56,832 nucleotides of DNA from Ramlibacter sp. (GTDB lineage: Bacteria > Pseudomonadota > Gammaproteobacteria > Burkholderiales > Burkholderiaceae_C): positions 1 through 56,832 of the forward strand of contig JACDFR010000022.1 in assembly GCA_013815685.1 (NCBI GenBank), given 5' to 3'. Below, in pieces: positions 44,625 through 53,700 of this stretch. Each line of letters opens with the position of its first letter. The stretch's first letter is position 1. The notes below the pieces were generated by a model, which saw only the letters and a program-made list of their open reading frames with translations, ran no database searches and was not told the DNA's origin. Position numbers and translations under genes: made by a program.

Positions 44625-44801
44625 GGGGCATGATGCCATGGGCCCGCGCGAACCGAAGCACGCTATCGACGGAATCGAAGCGAGCATGGAATTTCTTCGC
44701 GACGGCGCAGTAATTCGAGCTACTTTTTCGCCGGATCGAACAGGGGGCACGCACCATGAAGCCGGAGGCTTTGCGAGCCATCTCCTGAACGCAGCCGCGT
44801 A

Positions 44802-44844
44802 ACCGCCCGCGAGAACCCCTCTCGTAAGCGGGTCCGCGGGCGGT
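44802..44844. terminator. Candidate hairpin terminator after the KaiC-kinase operon
   Basis: Arms ACCGCCCGCG (44802-44811) and CGCGGGCGGT (44835-44844) pair perfectly over 10 bp. It lies 27 bases beyond the stop of the last gene of the minus-strand operon. No T-run follows, so termination efficiency is uncertain. Confidence 0.4.
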
Positions 44845-44870
44845 ACGTGGCCGCGCGCGTCAACCGAGAT

Positions 44871-46025
44871 TTAGGACAGCTTCGCGAGCCGGGGCATACG
44901 CACGGTGAAGGTCGTTCCCTCCTGCTGCGTCGACGCGACCGTCAACTCGCCGTCGTGCGCTTTCACGATCTCCCGACAGATGTAGAGTCCCAGGCCCAGC
45001 CCGCCCGGTTCCCGGCGCTCGGCGCCGGCGTTGGCCAGTGAACCTCGGGCCAACGGTTCGAACACCCGCCCCAGATCCTCCGGCGGGATCGGCGTGCCGC
45101 GGTTGTGGACCGAGAAGCTGACATCGCCCTCGACCGCCCACATCTTGAGCGTGATGGGCGCGCTGCGGGCACCGTAGGAGATGGCGTTGCCCAGCAGGTT
45201 GGACAGCAGTTGCCCCATTCGTCCTTCGTCCCATTCGCCCTCGAAGTTGCCGCTCCCTTCCAGCAGCAGCTCGCGGTCGGGGTGGCGCACCTGGGTTTCG
45301 TGCAGCACCTTGCCGAGTTGGTCGGCAAGGTCGCCCGGCTTGCGCTGCACCGGCATGGCGCCCTGGACCTGGGCCCGGGTGAAGTCCACCACCTGCTCGA
45401 TCAGCCCGCCGATGCGCGCCACGCTGTTCTTGATGGGCGCGGCCGCCTTTTCGTCGATCTTGCCTGAGCGCACCAGGTACTCGGCCGACATGGCGATGGT
45501 GCCAAGCGGGTTGCGGATGTCGTGGCCCAGGATGCCGATGAAGATGTTGGAAGTCTGTTTCATCTTCTCGGCGTAGCGCGTGACCGATTCGGCGATGGCC
45601 TGGTCGATGGCTTCGTTGAAACGCGTAAGCTGGTCCATGTTGTGCGCGTCGTATTCGACCAGGCCCGACTCGGTCCACAGTCTTAAAACGCTGGCCCGCA
45701 GGGCCCGGTACTCGGTCATCATGGCATCGACCGAAAAGCCGTCGGCCAGGCGCACATCGGCATGCGTCTCGGCGGGGGTGTCGCCGCTCTCGCGGCCGCC
45801 GTCGCCGCGCTCGCGGCCGCCGTCGCCGCGCGATTTGTCTTTTTGCTCGGCGTCAGTCTGGGGCTGGTCCAGGTCCAGCGCGATGACGCTCAGGATTTCG
45901 GCCGCGTGGTCGCGCGAGGAAGCCTGATCCAGCGGCGCGCCGTCGTGCGGGACGGTGGCGGCGAATTCGTCCCAGGCCTTAAGGATGTCTTCGGCGTGGG
46001 TTTGGAGATACTCAGCGAGGCGCAT
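44871..46025 (-). CDS. Sensor histidine kinase with N-terminal RsbRD-like helical domain
   Basis: A 384-residue soluble protein. Residues 1-150 are helical and begin MRLAEYLQTHAEDILKAWDEF, resembling the RsbRD-type N-terminus of some kinases. They include a hydrophilic Gly-Asp-Arg repeat (GDGGRERGDGGRESGD). HisKA has GHDIRNPLGTIAMS (about 180), and the HATPase has LLSNLLGNAISYG, HNRGTPIP and GLGLGLYICREI. No receiver is present. ATG 46025 overlaps the end of the upstream hybrid kinase by 14 bases. It is the last gene of the KaiC operon and probably cooperates with that kinase. Confidence 0.88.
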   Translation of the reverse strand: MRLAEYLQTHAEDILKAWDEFAATVPHDGAPLDQASSRDHAAEILSVIALDLDQPQTDAEQKDKSRGDGGRERGDGGRESGDTPAETHADVRLADGFSVDAMMTEYRALRASVLRLWTESGLVEYDAHNMDQLTRFNEAIDQAIAESVTRYAEKMKQTSNIFIGILGHDIRNPLGTIAMSAEYLVRSGKIDEKAAAPIKNSVARIGGLIEQVVDFTRAQVQGAMPVQRKPGDLADQLGKVLHETQVRHPDRELLLEGSGNFEGEWDEGRMGQLLSNLLGNAISYGARSAPITLKMWAVEGDVSFSVHNRGTPIPPEDLGRVFEPLARGSLANAGAERREPGGLGLGLYICREIVKAHDGELTVASTQQEGTTFTVRMPRLAKLS

Positions 46026-47415
46026 GTTGCTCTTTCGGATGCAGCCCTTGTGAAATGGCCTGGAGGAGTTGATCGACATCGGCCGGCTTGGCCATGTGCT
46101 GGTGGAAGCCGGCCGACAGGGCCCCGGCAATGTCGCCAGCGGCCCCATACCCGCTAAGCGCGATCATCAGTGGTGCTGGGTCGCCACGCAAGCGCAGCTG
46201 TGCCGCCACCTCGTACCCGCTCATGCCCGGCAGGCCGATGTCGCACAACAGGACGCGGGGCTGCAGCCGCGCCGCCATGGTCAGGCCGCTGGGGCCGTCG
46301 GGCGCGATTTCCACCTCGTAGCCCGACAGGCGCAGCACCATGGCCAGGGACTCGGCTGCATCGACGTTGTCTTCGATCACCAGGACCCGCTCGGTGCCCT
46401 GCGCCTGCGGCGGCGCCTGGACCGTCTCGTCTGTCATCTCGGCGTGCGCCAGGGCCGGCAGGGTCACCACGAATGTGCTGCCCTTGCCGATGCCGGCGCT
46501 GTATGCCTGCACGGTGCCGCCGTGCAAGCGGGCCATGCTGCGCACCACCGTCAGCCCGATGCCCAGGCCGCCCTGGCTGCGCGCGAGCGAGTGGTCGCCC
46601 TGCACGAACAGCTCGAAGATGTGCGGCAGCGCCTCGGCAGCCATGCCGATGCCGGTGTCCTGCACCTCGACGAGAACGTCGTCGCGCTTCTGGCGCGCCG
46701 TGACTGCGATGGAGCCGCCTTCGGCGGTGTATTTGGCGGCGTTGTGCAGCAGATTGCCCACCACCTGCACCAGACGCACCGGGTCCCCGTCCACCATGAG
46801 GGGCTCGGCTGGGACGTGAATCCGCAGCTGCAGGTGCCGCGCCTCGACAAGCGCCTGGTGCATTTGCACCGCCTGCTCGACGATTCCGGCCACGGCGGTG
46901 GGCTGCTTGTGCAGCTCGATGCGGCCCTGCGTCACGCGCGAGACGTCCAGCAGCTGATCGACCAGGCGCGTCAGGTGATGAATCTGCCGGTCGATCATGT
47001 CGTGGATCCGGCGCTGCATGTCGGGGTTGCAGTCCGCCCGCGCCAGCAAGGCCACCGCGTTGCCGATGGGCGCCAGCGGGTTGCGCAACTCGTGCGCCAG
47101 CATCGCCAGAAACTCGTCCTGGCGCCTGCGGGCGAGCACGGCCGCTTCTTTCAGCGCGTCGGCTTCCAGTTTGGCCAGCACCAGGTGCTGGTTGGCTTCG
47201 CGCAGCTCCTGCTGCTGCGCTTGACTCGCCGCCAGCGACGCGGCCTGCTCCTCTAACGCCTGTTCGCGCAGCCGCAGCGCTTCTTCGCGCTGTGCGACGG
47301 CCACTTCCCGCTGGGCGAGCGCTGCTTCTCGCGGGGCAAGGGCTGGATCCCGATCCGCCAACGCCTTCTCGTTCGGGCCGGGCGCGCGGACGGTAGGAGG
47401 CGCTGCGGTTGTCAC
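46012..47415 (-). CDS. Hybrid histidine kinase with coiled-coil N-terminus and receiver domain
   Basis: A 467-residue soluble protein. Residues 15-95 form a long charged coiled coil made of imperfect 7-residue repeats (REAALAQ, REVAVAQ, REEALRL, REQALEE). HisKA has AMLAHELRNPLAP (about 108), the HATPase has LLHNAAKYT, DTGIGMA and GLGIGLT, and the receiver has VIEDNVDAAES with Asp in LLCDIGLPGMSG (about 395) and Lys in MAKPAD. GTG 47415 starts one base after the KaiC stop. The lack of any sensor domain and the position next to KaiC suggest it takes its input from that ATPase. Confidence 0.9.
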   Translation of the reverse strand: MTTAAPPTVRAPGPNEKALADRDPALAPREAALAQREVAVAQREEALRLREQALEEQAASLAASQAQQQELREANQHLVLAKLEADALKEAAVLARRRQDEFLAMLAHELRNPLAPIGNAVALLARADCNPDMQRRIHDMIDRQIHHLTRLVDQLLDVSRVTQGRIELHKQPTAVAGIVEQAVQMHQALVEARHLQLRIHVPAEPLMVDGDPVRLVQVVGNLLHNAAKYTAEGGSIAVTARQKRDDVLVEVQDTGIGMAAEALPHIFELFVQGDHSLARSQGGLGIGLTVVRSMARLHGGTVQAYSAGIGKGSTFVVTLPALAHAEMTDETVQAPPQAQGTERVLVIEDNVDAAESLAMVLRLSGYEVEIAPDGPSGLTMAARLQPRVLLCDIGLPGMSGYEVAAQLRLRGDPAPLMIALSGYGAAGDIAGALSAGFHQHMAKPADVDQLLQAISQGLHPKEQHAPR

Positions 47416-47416
47416 G

Positions 47417-48904
47417 TCAGGCTGCCGCCGGACCGGGAGTGGCCGCCGGCCGCGGATGACCGGACAGCAGCGCCTGCATGTCGGGCGTGGGCTCGCCGAT
47501 GCAGATACCGGCCTCGGTGATGTCGAACAGCCGCAGGCTGCGGCTGTGCGCGCTGTTGCGAACCTTCACCACCGCCATCACGCGGCGCAAGTCGCCGTGC
47601 AGTTCCACGTAGCGTTGCACGATGATCGCGTCGGTGAGGAACGCCGCGCCGTAGGGCGAAAAGCGCAGGTCGGTGTAGCGATCTTCCAGTTCCGACACCA
47701 TGACCACGCTGGCGCCCAGCCCGGTGAGCACAGCGACCAGGCGGTGCAGCGACTCGCGGAAGTCCTCGCGAAAAGTCGGTGCCAGGGCCAGCTCGAATCC
47801 GGACAGCGAATCGATGACGACGCGGCTGGCGCCGGTCGTGCGGATCAGTTCGGTGATGGCGTGCAGCGTTTCGTCGATCGACAGATCGAGCGCCCGGGTG
47901 TCCACCACCGCCACATCGCCGGCATCGACCAGCGCATCGAGCCGGGGATTGCGCGAGGTGCCGGGGCTGCGCTCGAACGCCGCCACGATGCCTTTCTCGC
48001 CGACCCGCTCGCCTTCGGCCAGGAACTGCGTGGCCAGCTGAGACTTGCCCGAGCCCGACGGGCCGGAGACCAGCAGCGAGTAGCCCTGCGGCAGGCCGCC
48101 GCCCATCATCTCGTCGAGCGCCGCAATGCCCATGGACAACCGGCGCACGGCGGCCCGCGGCGCGCCGACGCCTGCGGGCCCCGGTTGCCTCGACGACGCC
48201 GGCAGCGTGCGCGGAAACACCTCGATGCCCTCGTTCGTGATGCGAAAGGTATGCAGGCCGGCCCGCGTGGCCTGGCCGCGCGACTTGCTGATCTGAATCT
48301 TGCGCACCATCGAGTTGCGGTGCAGGCTTTGCTGCAACCACAAGATGCCGTCGGCGACGGTGAAGACCGGGTTGGCCTCGGCGTCAATGGTGATGTATTC
48401 GCCGATCAGGAAGGTGGTGGCCTGCCAGCTGGTCAGGTGCATGCCCAGGCGCTGCACGAACTGTTGCAGTAGCGGCACGCCTTGGCCCGTGGCCTCAGCC
48501 GTCAGGACGACCGAGCGAAACGAATCGACGAACACCAGACCCGGCTCGAAGCGCTCGACATCTTCCACGATGCGGGCCAGCACGCGCTCCAGGTTGCCAT
48601 GCTTCACCTCTTCGCTCAGGTTGACGAACCGAATCGAACCATCGAGTTTGTCGAGGTCAAAAAAACTGTACTGCTGCTGGTAACGCAGCATCTTCATGGG
48701 GGGTTCGCCCAGGACTGTGAAGAAGATGGCGCGCCGCTGGGGGTTGGCCAGTGCAAACATGATCTGGTGCGCCAGCGTGGTCTTGCCCGAGCCGGGCGAT
48801 CCGGCGATCAGGTTGAACGAGTATTCCACCAGGCCCCCACCTAACAACTCGTCGAGGCCCGGCACATTCGTGGGAAGGCGGCCGAGGACAAACTTCTCCG
48901 TCAT
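47417..48904 (-). CDS. KaiC-family double-domain RecA-like ATPase
   Basis: A 495-residue protein with two KaiC domains. CI (about 5-235) has Walker A GSPGSGKTTL (about 35). CII (about 255-475) has GPSGSGKSQL (about 287) and Walker B VVIDSL. The opening LPTNVPGLDELLGGGL and the second MGIAALDEMMGGGLPQG are typical of the family. The CII region that carries the paired Ser-Thr autophosphorylation sites in cyanobacterial KaiC reads here as LRFSPYGAAFLTDAII, without an adjacent Ser-Thr pair. No kaiA or kaiB is nearby. It is probably a signalling switch feeding the downstream kinases rather than a clock. ATG 48904 overlaps the upstream stop (ATGA). Confidence 0.92.
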   Translation of the reverse strand: MTEKFVLGRLPTNVPGLDELLGGGLVEYSFNLIAGSPGSGKTTLAHQIMFALANPQRRAIFFTVLGEPPMKMLRYQQQYSFFDLDKLDGSIRFVNLSEEVKHGNLERVLARIVEDVERFEPGLVFVDSFRSVVLTAEATGQGVPLLQQFVQRLGMHLTSWQATTFLIGEYITIDAEANPVFTVADGILWLQQSLHRNSMVRKIQISKSRGQATRAGLHTFRITNEGIEVFPRTLPASSRQPGPAGVGAPRAAVRRLSMGIAALDEMMGGGLPQGYSLLVSGPSGSGKSQLATQFLAEGERVGEKGIVAAFERSPGTSRNPRLDALVDAGDVAVVDTRALDLSIDETLHAITELIRTTGASRVVIDSLSGFELALAPTFREDFRESLHRLVAVLTGLGASVVMVSELEDRYTDLRFSPYGAAFLTDAIIVQRYVELHGDLRRVMAVVKVRNSAHSRSLRLFDITEAGICIGEPTPDMQALLSGHPRPAATPGPAAA

Positions 48905-49362
48905 GTTCCGTTCTCTCCTGTCTTGGTTGGATAAAGGTTGGGGCTGCCCCAGGCCGAAGTGACCAGGCGCAGGGTGAGCGGCTGCCCGATGAGCGAGACC
49001 AGCAGCGTGACCAGCGATTCGAGCAACGCCTGCGCGGCCCTGCGCGCGTCCGCCGGCTGGTGATTGGTCAGGCTCCGCCGCAAGTCGGCCAGCAGCGCGT
49101 CCAGCGGCTGGTTGGCCGGCGCGGTACGGTCGAAAAAAAGCAGTGAGACGTGCAGGGCGCGCAGGTACAACGCGCGCACTGCGTCGTTCCCGATCAACAT
49201 CGCAAGCTCGGCAATGAGTGCCTGCAGCGCCTGCACGGTGGCATCCGCCACGGTGTCTGCCTCACCGGCGTTCCATGCTTCACCCAGGGCACGCTCGATG
49301 TAGAGGTGGCGCAGTTCGTCCTCCTGTTGAGAAACCGTTGAAAGCGCGTGTCGACGGCCCAT
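48901..49362 (-). CDS. Small helical protein upstream of KaiC, function unknown
   Basis: A 153-residue protein starting at ATG 49362. It is predicted to be mostly helical: an acidic N-terminal part (QQEDELRHLYIERALGEAW), a hydrophobic helix (ALQALIAELAMLIG) and a C-terminal hydrophobic helix (ALLESLVTLLVSLIG). No signal peptide is apparent and I recognise no family. It is translationally coupled to the KaiC gene, so it may be its regulator or anchor. Confidence 0.65.
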   Translation of the reverse strand: MGRRHALSTVSQQEDELRHLYIERALGEAWNAGEADTVADATVQALQALIAELAMLIGNDAVRALYLRALHVSLLFFDRTAPANQPLDALLADLRRSLTNHQPADARRAAQALLESLVTLLVSLIGQPLTLRLVTSAWGSPNLYPTKTGENGT

Positions 49363-49533
49363 GTGCGGGATGCCTTTGCAGCGTCTGTTGAGGAAAGTGT
49401 AGCGGAACCCAACACGCTGTACGCGACAAAGGAGTAAGTGCGCGCACGAGCCGCTGTTGTCGCAGCGACCCGGCATGCGTGCCCATGAAAGCCTGCATCG
49501 CTGCCGCGGCGTCCTCGGCGGAACCACGGCGCC

Positions 49534-49749
49534 ATGCGTCGCCCGGCGATCTTCCTGATGTTCGCGTTCAGCTTCTTCAAGCCGCAGACCGCTCGCAACT
49601 GGCGCACCTTCAGCGCCTTTGCCGCTTTCATCGTCGCGCTCTTCTTCGTCGAGATGTATGGCTTCCCGTTGAGCATCTATCTGCTGTCGGGTTGGCTGCG
49701 CGATGCGGCCGCCATCGCGGGTGCGCGGGTTGGTGCCGGGCTAGGCTGA
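49534..49749 (+). pseudogene. Internal fragment of an isoprenylcysteine carboxylmethyltransferase-family protein
   Basis: The frame reads FLMFAFSFFKPQTARNWRTF, then AFIVALFFVEMYGFPLSIYLLSGWL, which is the N-terminal membrane region of small ICMT-like membrane methyltransferases. The catalytic C-terminal half is missing: after SGWLRD the sequence changes to unrelated Ala/Gly text and stops. The first residues of the family are also lost. It directly precedes a P-type ATPase fragment. Confidence 0.6.
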
Positions 49750-49752
49750 GAT

Positions 49753-50162
49753 TTTGAATCCGGCACCGGGATCGGCGTGCGCGGCAGCGTCGGCGGCAGG
49801 CCGCTGGCACTGGGCAACACACAGCACTGATGCTTCAGTTGGGGGTGGACGTGGAGGCTCTCAAGCCGCAGGCCGAAGCCTTGCGCACCGAAGGCGCCAG
49901 CGTGATGTTCCTCGCAGTGGACGGCCAGTCCGCCGGCATCCTGGCCGTCTCCGATCCCATCAAAGCCACGACCACTGAGGCGCTGGTGGCGTTGCGGGCC
50001 TCCGGCATGCGGGTGATCATGGCAACGGGCGATGGGCTGACCACCGCCAAGGCCGTCGCGGCCAGGCTGGGCATCGACGAGGTGCACGGAGAAGTCGAGC
50101 CGAAGCATGCCGCCCAGCGAAAGTGTCCAGCCTGCCGGTCAATGTCACCCGGCCGTGTCTGA
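49753..50162 (+). pseudogene. Fragment of a heavy-metal P-type ATPase (frameshifted)
   Basis: The first part reads FESGTGIGVRGSVGGRPLAL (from 49753) and stops at 49828-49830. The reading continues in another frame as DGQSAGILAVSDPIK, ALRASGMRVIMATGDGLTTA and AARLGIDEVHGEVEPKHA. These are the nucleotide-binding and hinge parts of a CopA-like ATPase. The phosphorylation motif DKTGT, the metal-binding domains and the membrane core are all absent. Similarity ends after PKHAAQRK. Confidence 0.65.
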
Positions 50163-50163
50163 C

Positions 50164-50250
50164 CTAAACATCGATCGCGTTGCAATTGACTGCCGGATCC
50201 CAGGCCAGTTCGCCACGAACTTCCTTCAACAATTCGGTATCGGCTTTCAC
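50164..50250 (-). pseudogene. N-terminal fragment of a BON-domain protein
   Basis: GTG 50250 is preceded by an AAGGAG ribosome-binding site 8 bases away. It reads MKADTELLKEVRGELAWDPA and ends at a TAG after 28 residues. This is the start of cytoplasmic BON-domain stress proteins (M-K-x-D-x-x-L-x-x-x-V...EL.W.P.V). The rest is missing, replaced by the P-type ATPase fragment on the other strand. Confidence 0.55.
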
Positions 50251-50310
50251 ACGGAGCTCCTTGAATCAAGATGAATCCATCACGTCCATATCTAGACTTT
50301 TGCGGACGGC

Positions 50311-50334
50311 CCCTATTGACTCACGTCAACAGGG
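50311..50334. promoter_or_regulatory. FNR/CRP-family-like palindrome
   Basis: CCCTATTGAC (50311-50320), TCAC, then GTCAACAGGG (50325-50334) form a 10-bp dyad with one mismatch. The core TTGAC-N4-GTCAA resembles FNR-family boxes (TTGAT-N4-ATCAA). It lies about 72 bases upstream of the BON fragment start and about 165 before the gene at 50488. Confidence 0.5.
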
Positions 50335-50487
50335 CGAAAGAAAAGCTTGCGGTCGGCCGCTCCTTGCAAGGCGAGTGGCTGAATTCCGCCTGCTGCTGAG
50401 CCCGACCGCCTGCTCGTTGCGCGTTAACGGGCCGATGCCGTGCCTATTGCCGACCTTGCGGGCGCGAGTTCGGCGTATCATGGATCG

Positions 50488-50769
50488 ATGCCCGATACCG
50501 CCGACGCTCCTTTCTTCCACGAGAGCTCGGGGACCGTACGCTTTTGGGTGTTGGTTGATGAAAAAATGATTGGCGCGAGTGTCGGTCAACTGGCGCTGCA
50601 CCACTGCTTTCGGCCCACTGCGCAGGGCGATGACCCGATCGACACCTTCCGGTCCCATCTGGCCGACATCGAAGCCGCCGTGCGCAGGCGCGTCGCGCAG
50701 GGCGCGATCGAGCCGGTGATGCTGCGCGAGTTCGACCTGCGCACGCCCAGCGCCCAAGGCCACGGCTGA
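50488..50769 (+). CDS. Conserved hypothetical protein, about 93 aa
   Basis: ATG 50488 starts a small soluble alpha/beta protein. It has VRFWVLVDEKMIGASVGQLAL (a strand-turn-helix) and a helical AHLADIEAAVRRRVAQG-like stretch. Its general layout recalls small DUF1488-like proteins, but I cannot confirm a family. Its TGA overlaps the proposed CTG start of the glucan synthase, so it may be read together with it. Confidence 0.55.
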   Translation: MPDTADAPFFHESSGTVRFWVLVDEKMIGASVGQLALHHCFRPTAQGDDPIDTFRSHLADIEAAVRRRVAQGAIEPVMLREFDLRTPSAQGHG

Positions 50770-53700
50770 CGAATTACGCCTTCCGGCGTCGCCCGCCCTC
50801 GCCGCCGTGGCACGACATCGCACCGGTCAGGCAGGAACTCTTCGGAATCGAGCGGCTGGAGCAGCATGCACTAAGCCTGGCGGCGGCGCAGTCGGTCACG
50901 CAAAGGCCGCCACGGGTGCTGCCCCTGCACCGCCGCCTGGACCACAACTCCGCGGTGCTGCTCGCGGCCTACCGGGCCAGCGCGGCTGAACTGGAGAGCG
51001 GGCGCGGCGTGGTGCCCGCCGCCGAGTGGCTGCTGGACAACTACCACCTGGTCGAGGAGCAGATCCGCGAGATCCACGACGACCTGCCGCCCGGCTACTA
51101 CCGTCAGCTCCCCAAGCTGGGTTCAGGACCGTTCGCCGGCTATCCCCGCGTCTTCGGGCTGGCATGGGCCTTCGTCGCCCACACCGACAGCCACTTTGAC
51201 CCGGAGGTGCTGCGCCGCTTCATCGCCGCCTACCAGCGCGTGCAGCCGCTCACCATCGGGGAGCTGTGGGCAGTGGCGATCACTCTGCGCATCGTGCTGG
51301 TGGAGAACCTGCGCCGCCTGACCGACCAGATCACCGAGGGCCGGCGCGCGCGCACCGACGCCCAGGCCCTGGCCAACCGCCTGCTGACCGCGGGCCAATC
51401 GCATTCGGCGCTGGAGTCCGACATCGCGACGCGCGACCCCGGCCCGCTGTCGGAGCACTTCGCCGCGCATCTGGCCAAACGGCTGCGCGACCAGGATCCG
51501 CGCACCACGCCGGCGTTGGGCTGGCTGGGCGAGCGGCTGCGGCTGCAGGGAACCTCCATCGAGCAGGTGGTGGAACACACCCACCAGCGGCAGGGCGCCT
51601 CCAACGTCACGGTGCGCAACGTCATCACCAGCATGCGCCTGATTTCCAGCATCGACTGGGCCGAGCTCTTTGAAAGCGTGAGCCTGGTGGACGGGCGCCT
51701 GCGCGCGGGCAGCGACTTCGCGGCCATGGATTTCGCCACGCGCAACATGTACCGCAGCGCGATCGAGCAGCTGGCCCGCGGCTGCGCGCTGTCCGAGCTG
51801 GACATCGCCCAATTCGCGCTGGATGCGGCGCGCGAAGCGGAAACAGCGACGGCCGATGCGGAGCAGACCGAGCGCATCGGCGACCCCGGCTACCACCTGA
51901 TCGGGCAAGGCCGCCTGGCCCTGGAGCGGGCGATCGGCTTTAAGGCGCCGCTGCGGCTCAAGCTCACCCGCTTTCATATTTCGCTCGGAATAGGCGGTTA
52001 CGTGGGCGCCATCCTGCTGGTCACCGCCTTGTTGCTGGCGGTGTCGCTATCGGCGCTGCCGGGGCTGGGCGCCGGCTGGCTGCTGGCGCTGGCGCTGGTG
52101 GCCTTCATTCCGGCCACCGACCTGGCGACGGCGCTGGTAAACCGCATTACCACCGCCAGCCTGGGCGCCACTGCCTTGCCGGCACTGGCCTTGCGCGGCG
52201 GCGTCCCGGCCCACCTGCGCACGCTGGTCGCGGTGCCCACGCTGCTGACCAGCCGCGCCGACCTGCTGGAGCAGATCGAGCGGCTGGAAGTGCACCATCT
52301 TTGCGGCAGCGGCGGCGACCTGTCATTCGCCTTGCTGACGGACGGCGTCGACGCTGACCAGGAAACGCTCGCAAGCGATGCGCAGTTGCTGGATAGCGCA
52401 TACCAGGCCGTGGCCGAATTGAATTTGCGGTACGGGCCCGGGCCCAGCGGCGAAGCGCGATTCTTTTTGCTGCACCGGCGCCGGGTCTTCAACCACAGCG
52501 AGAACCGGTGGATGGGATGGGAGCGCAAGCGGGGCAAGCTGCACGAGCTGAACCGGCTGCTGCGCGGCGCCACCGACACCAGCTTCGTGCCAGTGCCCCC
52601 GGGGTCCCCGCCGTTGCCGGCAGGCGTGCGCTACGTCATCACGCTGGATGCCGACACCCGACTGCCGCGCGACACCGCGGGGAAGCTGGTCGGCAAGATG
52701 GCACACCCGCTGAACCGTCCGCGCTTTTGCCGGAAGCTCCAGCGCGTCGTCGACGGCTACGCCATCCTGCAGCCGCGCGTGACACCGTCGCTGCCGGTGG
52801 GCGCAGAAGGCTCCTTCTACCAAAGGCTGTTCTCGGCACCGGGCGGCATCGATCCGTATGCCGCCGCCGCGTCCGACGTGTACCAGGATTTGTTCGGCGA
52901 AGGCTCCTACACCGGCAAGGGCATCTACGACATCGACGCGTTCGAAGCCGCGCTCGCGGGGCGCGTTCCTATCAACACGATGCTCAGCCACGACCTGTTC
53001 GAGGGCGTGTTCGCGCGCGCAGGCCTGGCCTCCGACCTGGAGGTGATCGAGGAATTTCCCGCGCGTTATGACGTGGCATCGCGGCGCCAGCACCGCTGGA
53101 CGCGCGGCGACTGGCAGCTGCTGCCCTGGGTGTTCGGCCACAAGGCGCACGGCCGCGCCGTCCACCCGGTCGGCCTGGGCAAGATGCTGGACAACCTGCG
53201 GCGCTCGCTGCTGGCGCCGTTCCTGCTGGCGTCGCTCGGTGTGAGCTGGCTGCTTCCTATGCCCGTGGCGGGGACGGCGATTCTGCTGGTCCTCGCCGCA
53301 TTGTCGATTCCGGCGTTTCTGCCGCCCGTGTTCGCGGTGATGCCGCGCCGCAGCGGCCTGCAGCTGCGCCGGCACCTGCGCATGCTGGCCGGTGACCTGC
53401 GGCTCGCCGTGCTGCAGACCTCCTTTTCGCTCGCCTTCCTGGCCGACCAGGCCTGGCGCATGCTCGATGCGATCACCCGCACCCTGGTGCGGCTGCTGGT
53501 GACGCGCCGCAGGCTGCTGGAATGGACGACCGCTGCCCAGTCGGCCCAGGCACCGCGGCTGGACGTGCGGGGCTTTTACCGGCAGATGGCCGGCGGCACG
53601 GTGCTGGGGCTCGCAATGGCCGGCGCCGCGCTCGCCTTGGCGCCGGCGTCCTGGGCGCTGGTGCTGCCATTCGCGCTGTTGTGGCTGGTGGCGCCGTCTC

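Noticed and set aside
45789..45835. GC-rich repeat resembling a short tandem array or CRISPR-like pattern
   Set aside because: It is an in-frame coding repeat (Gly-Asp-Arg units) inside the kinase gene; there are only two units and no spacers.
47417..48904. Complete circadian clock locus
   Set aside because: There is no kaiA or kaiB, and the C-terminal KaiC half lacks the adjacent Ser-Thr phosphosite pair.
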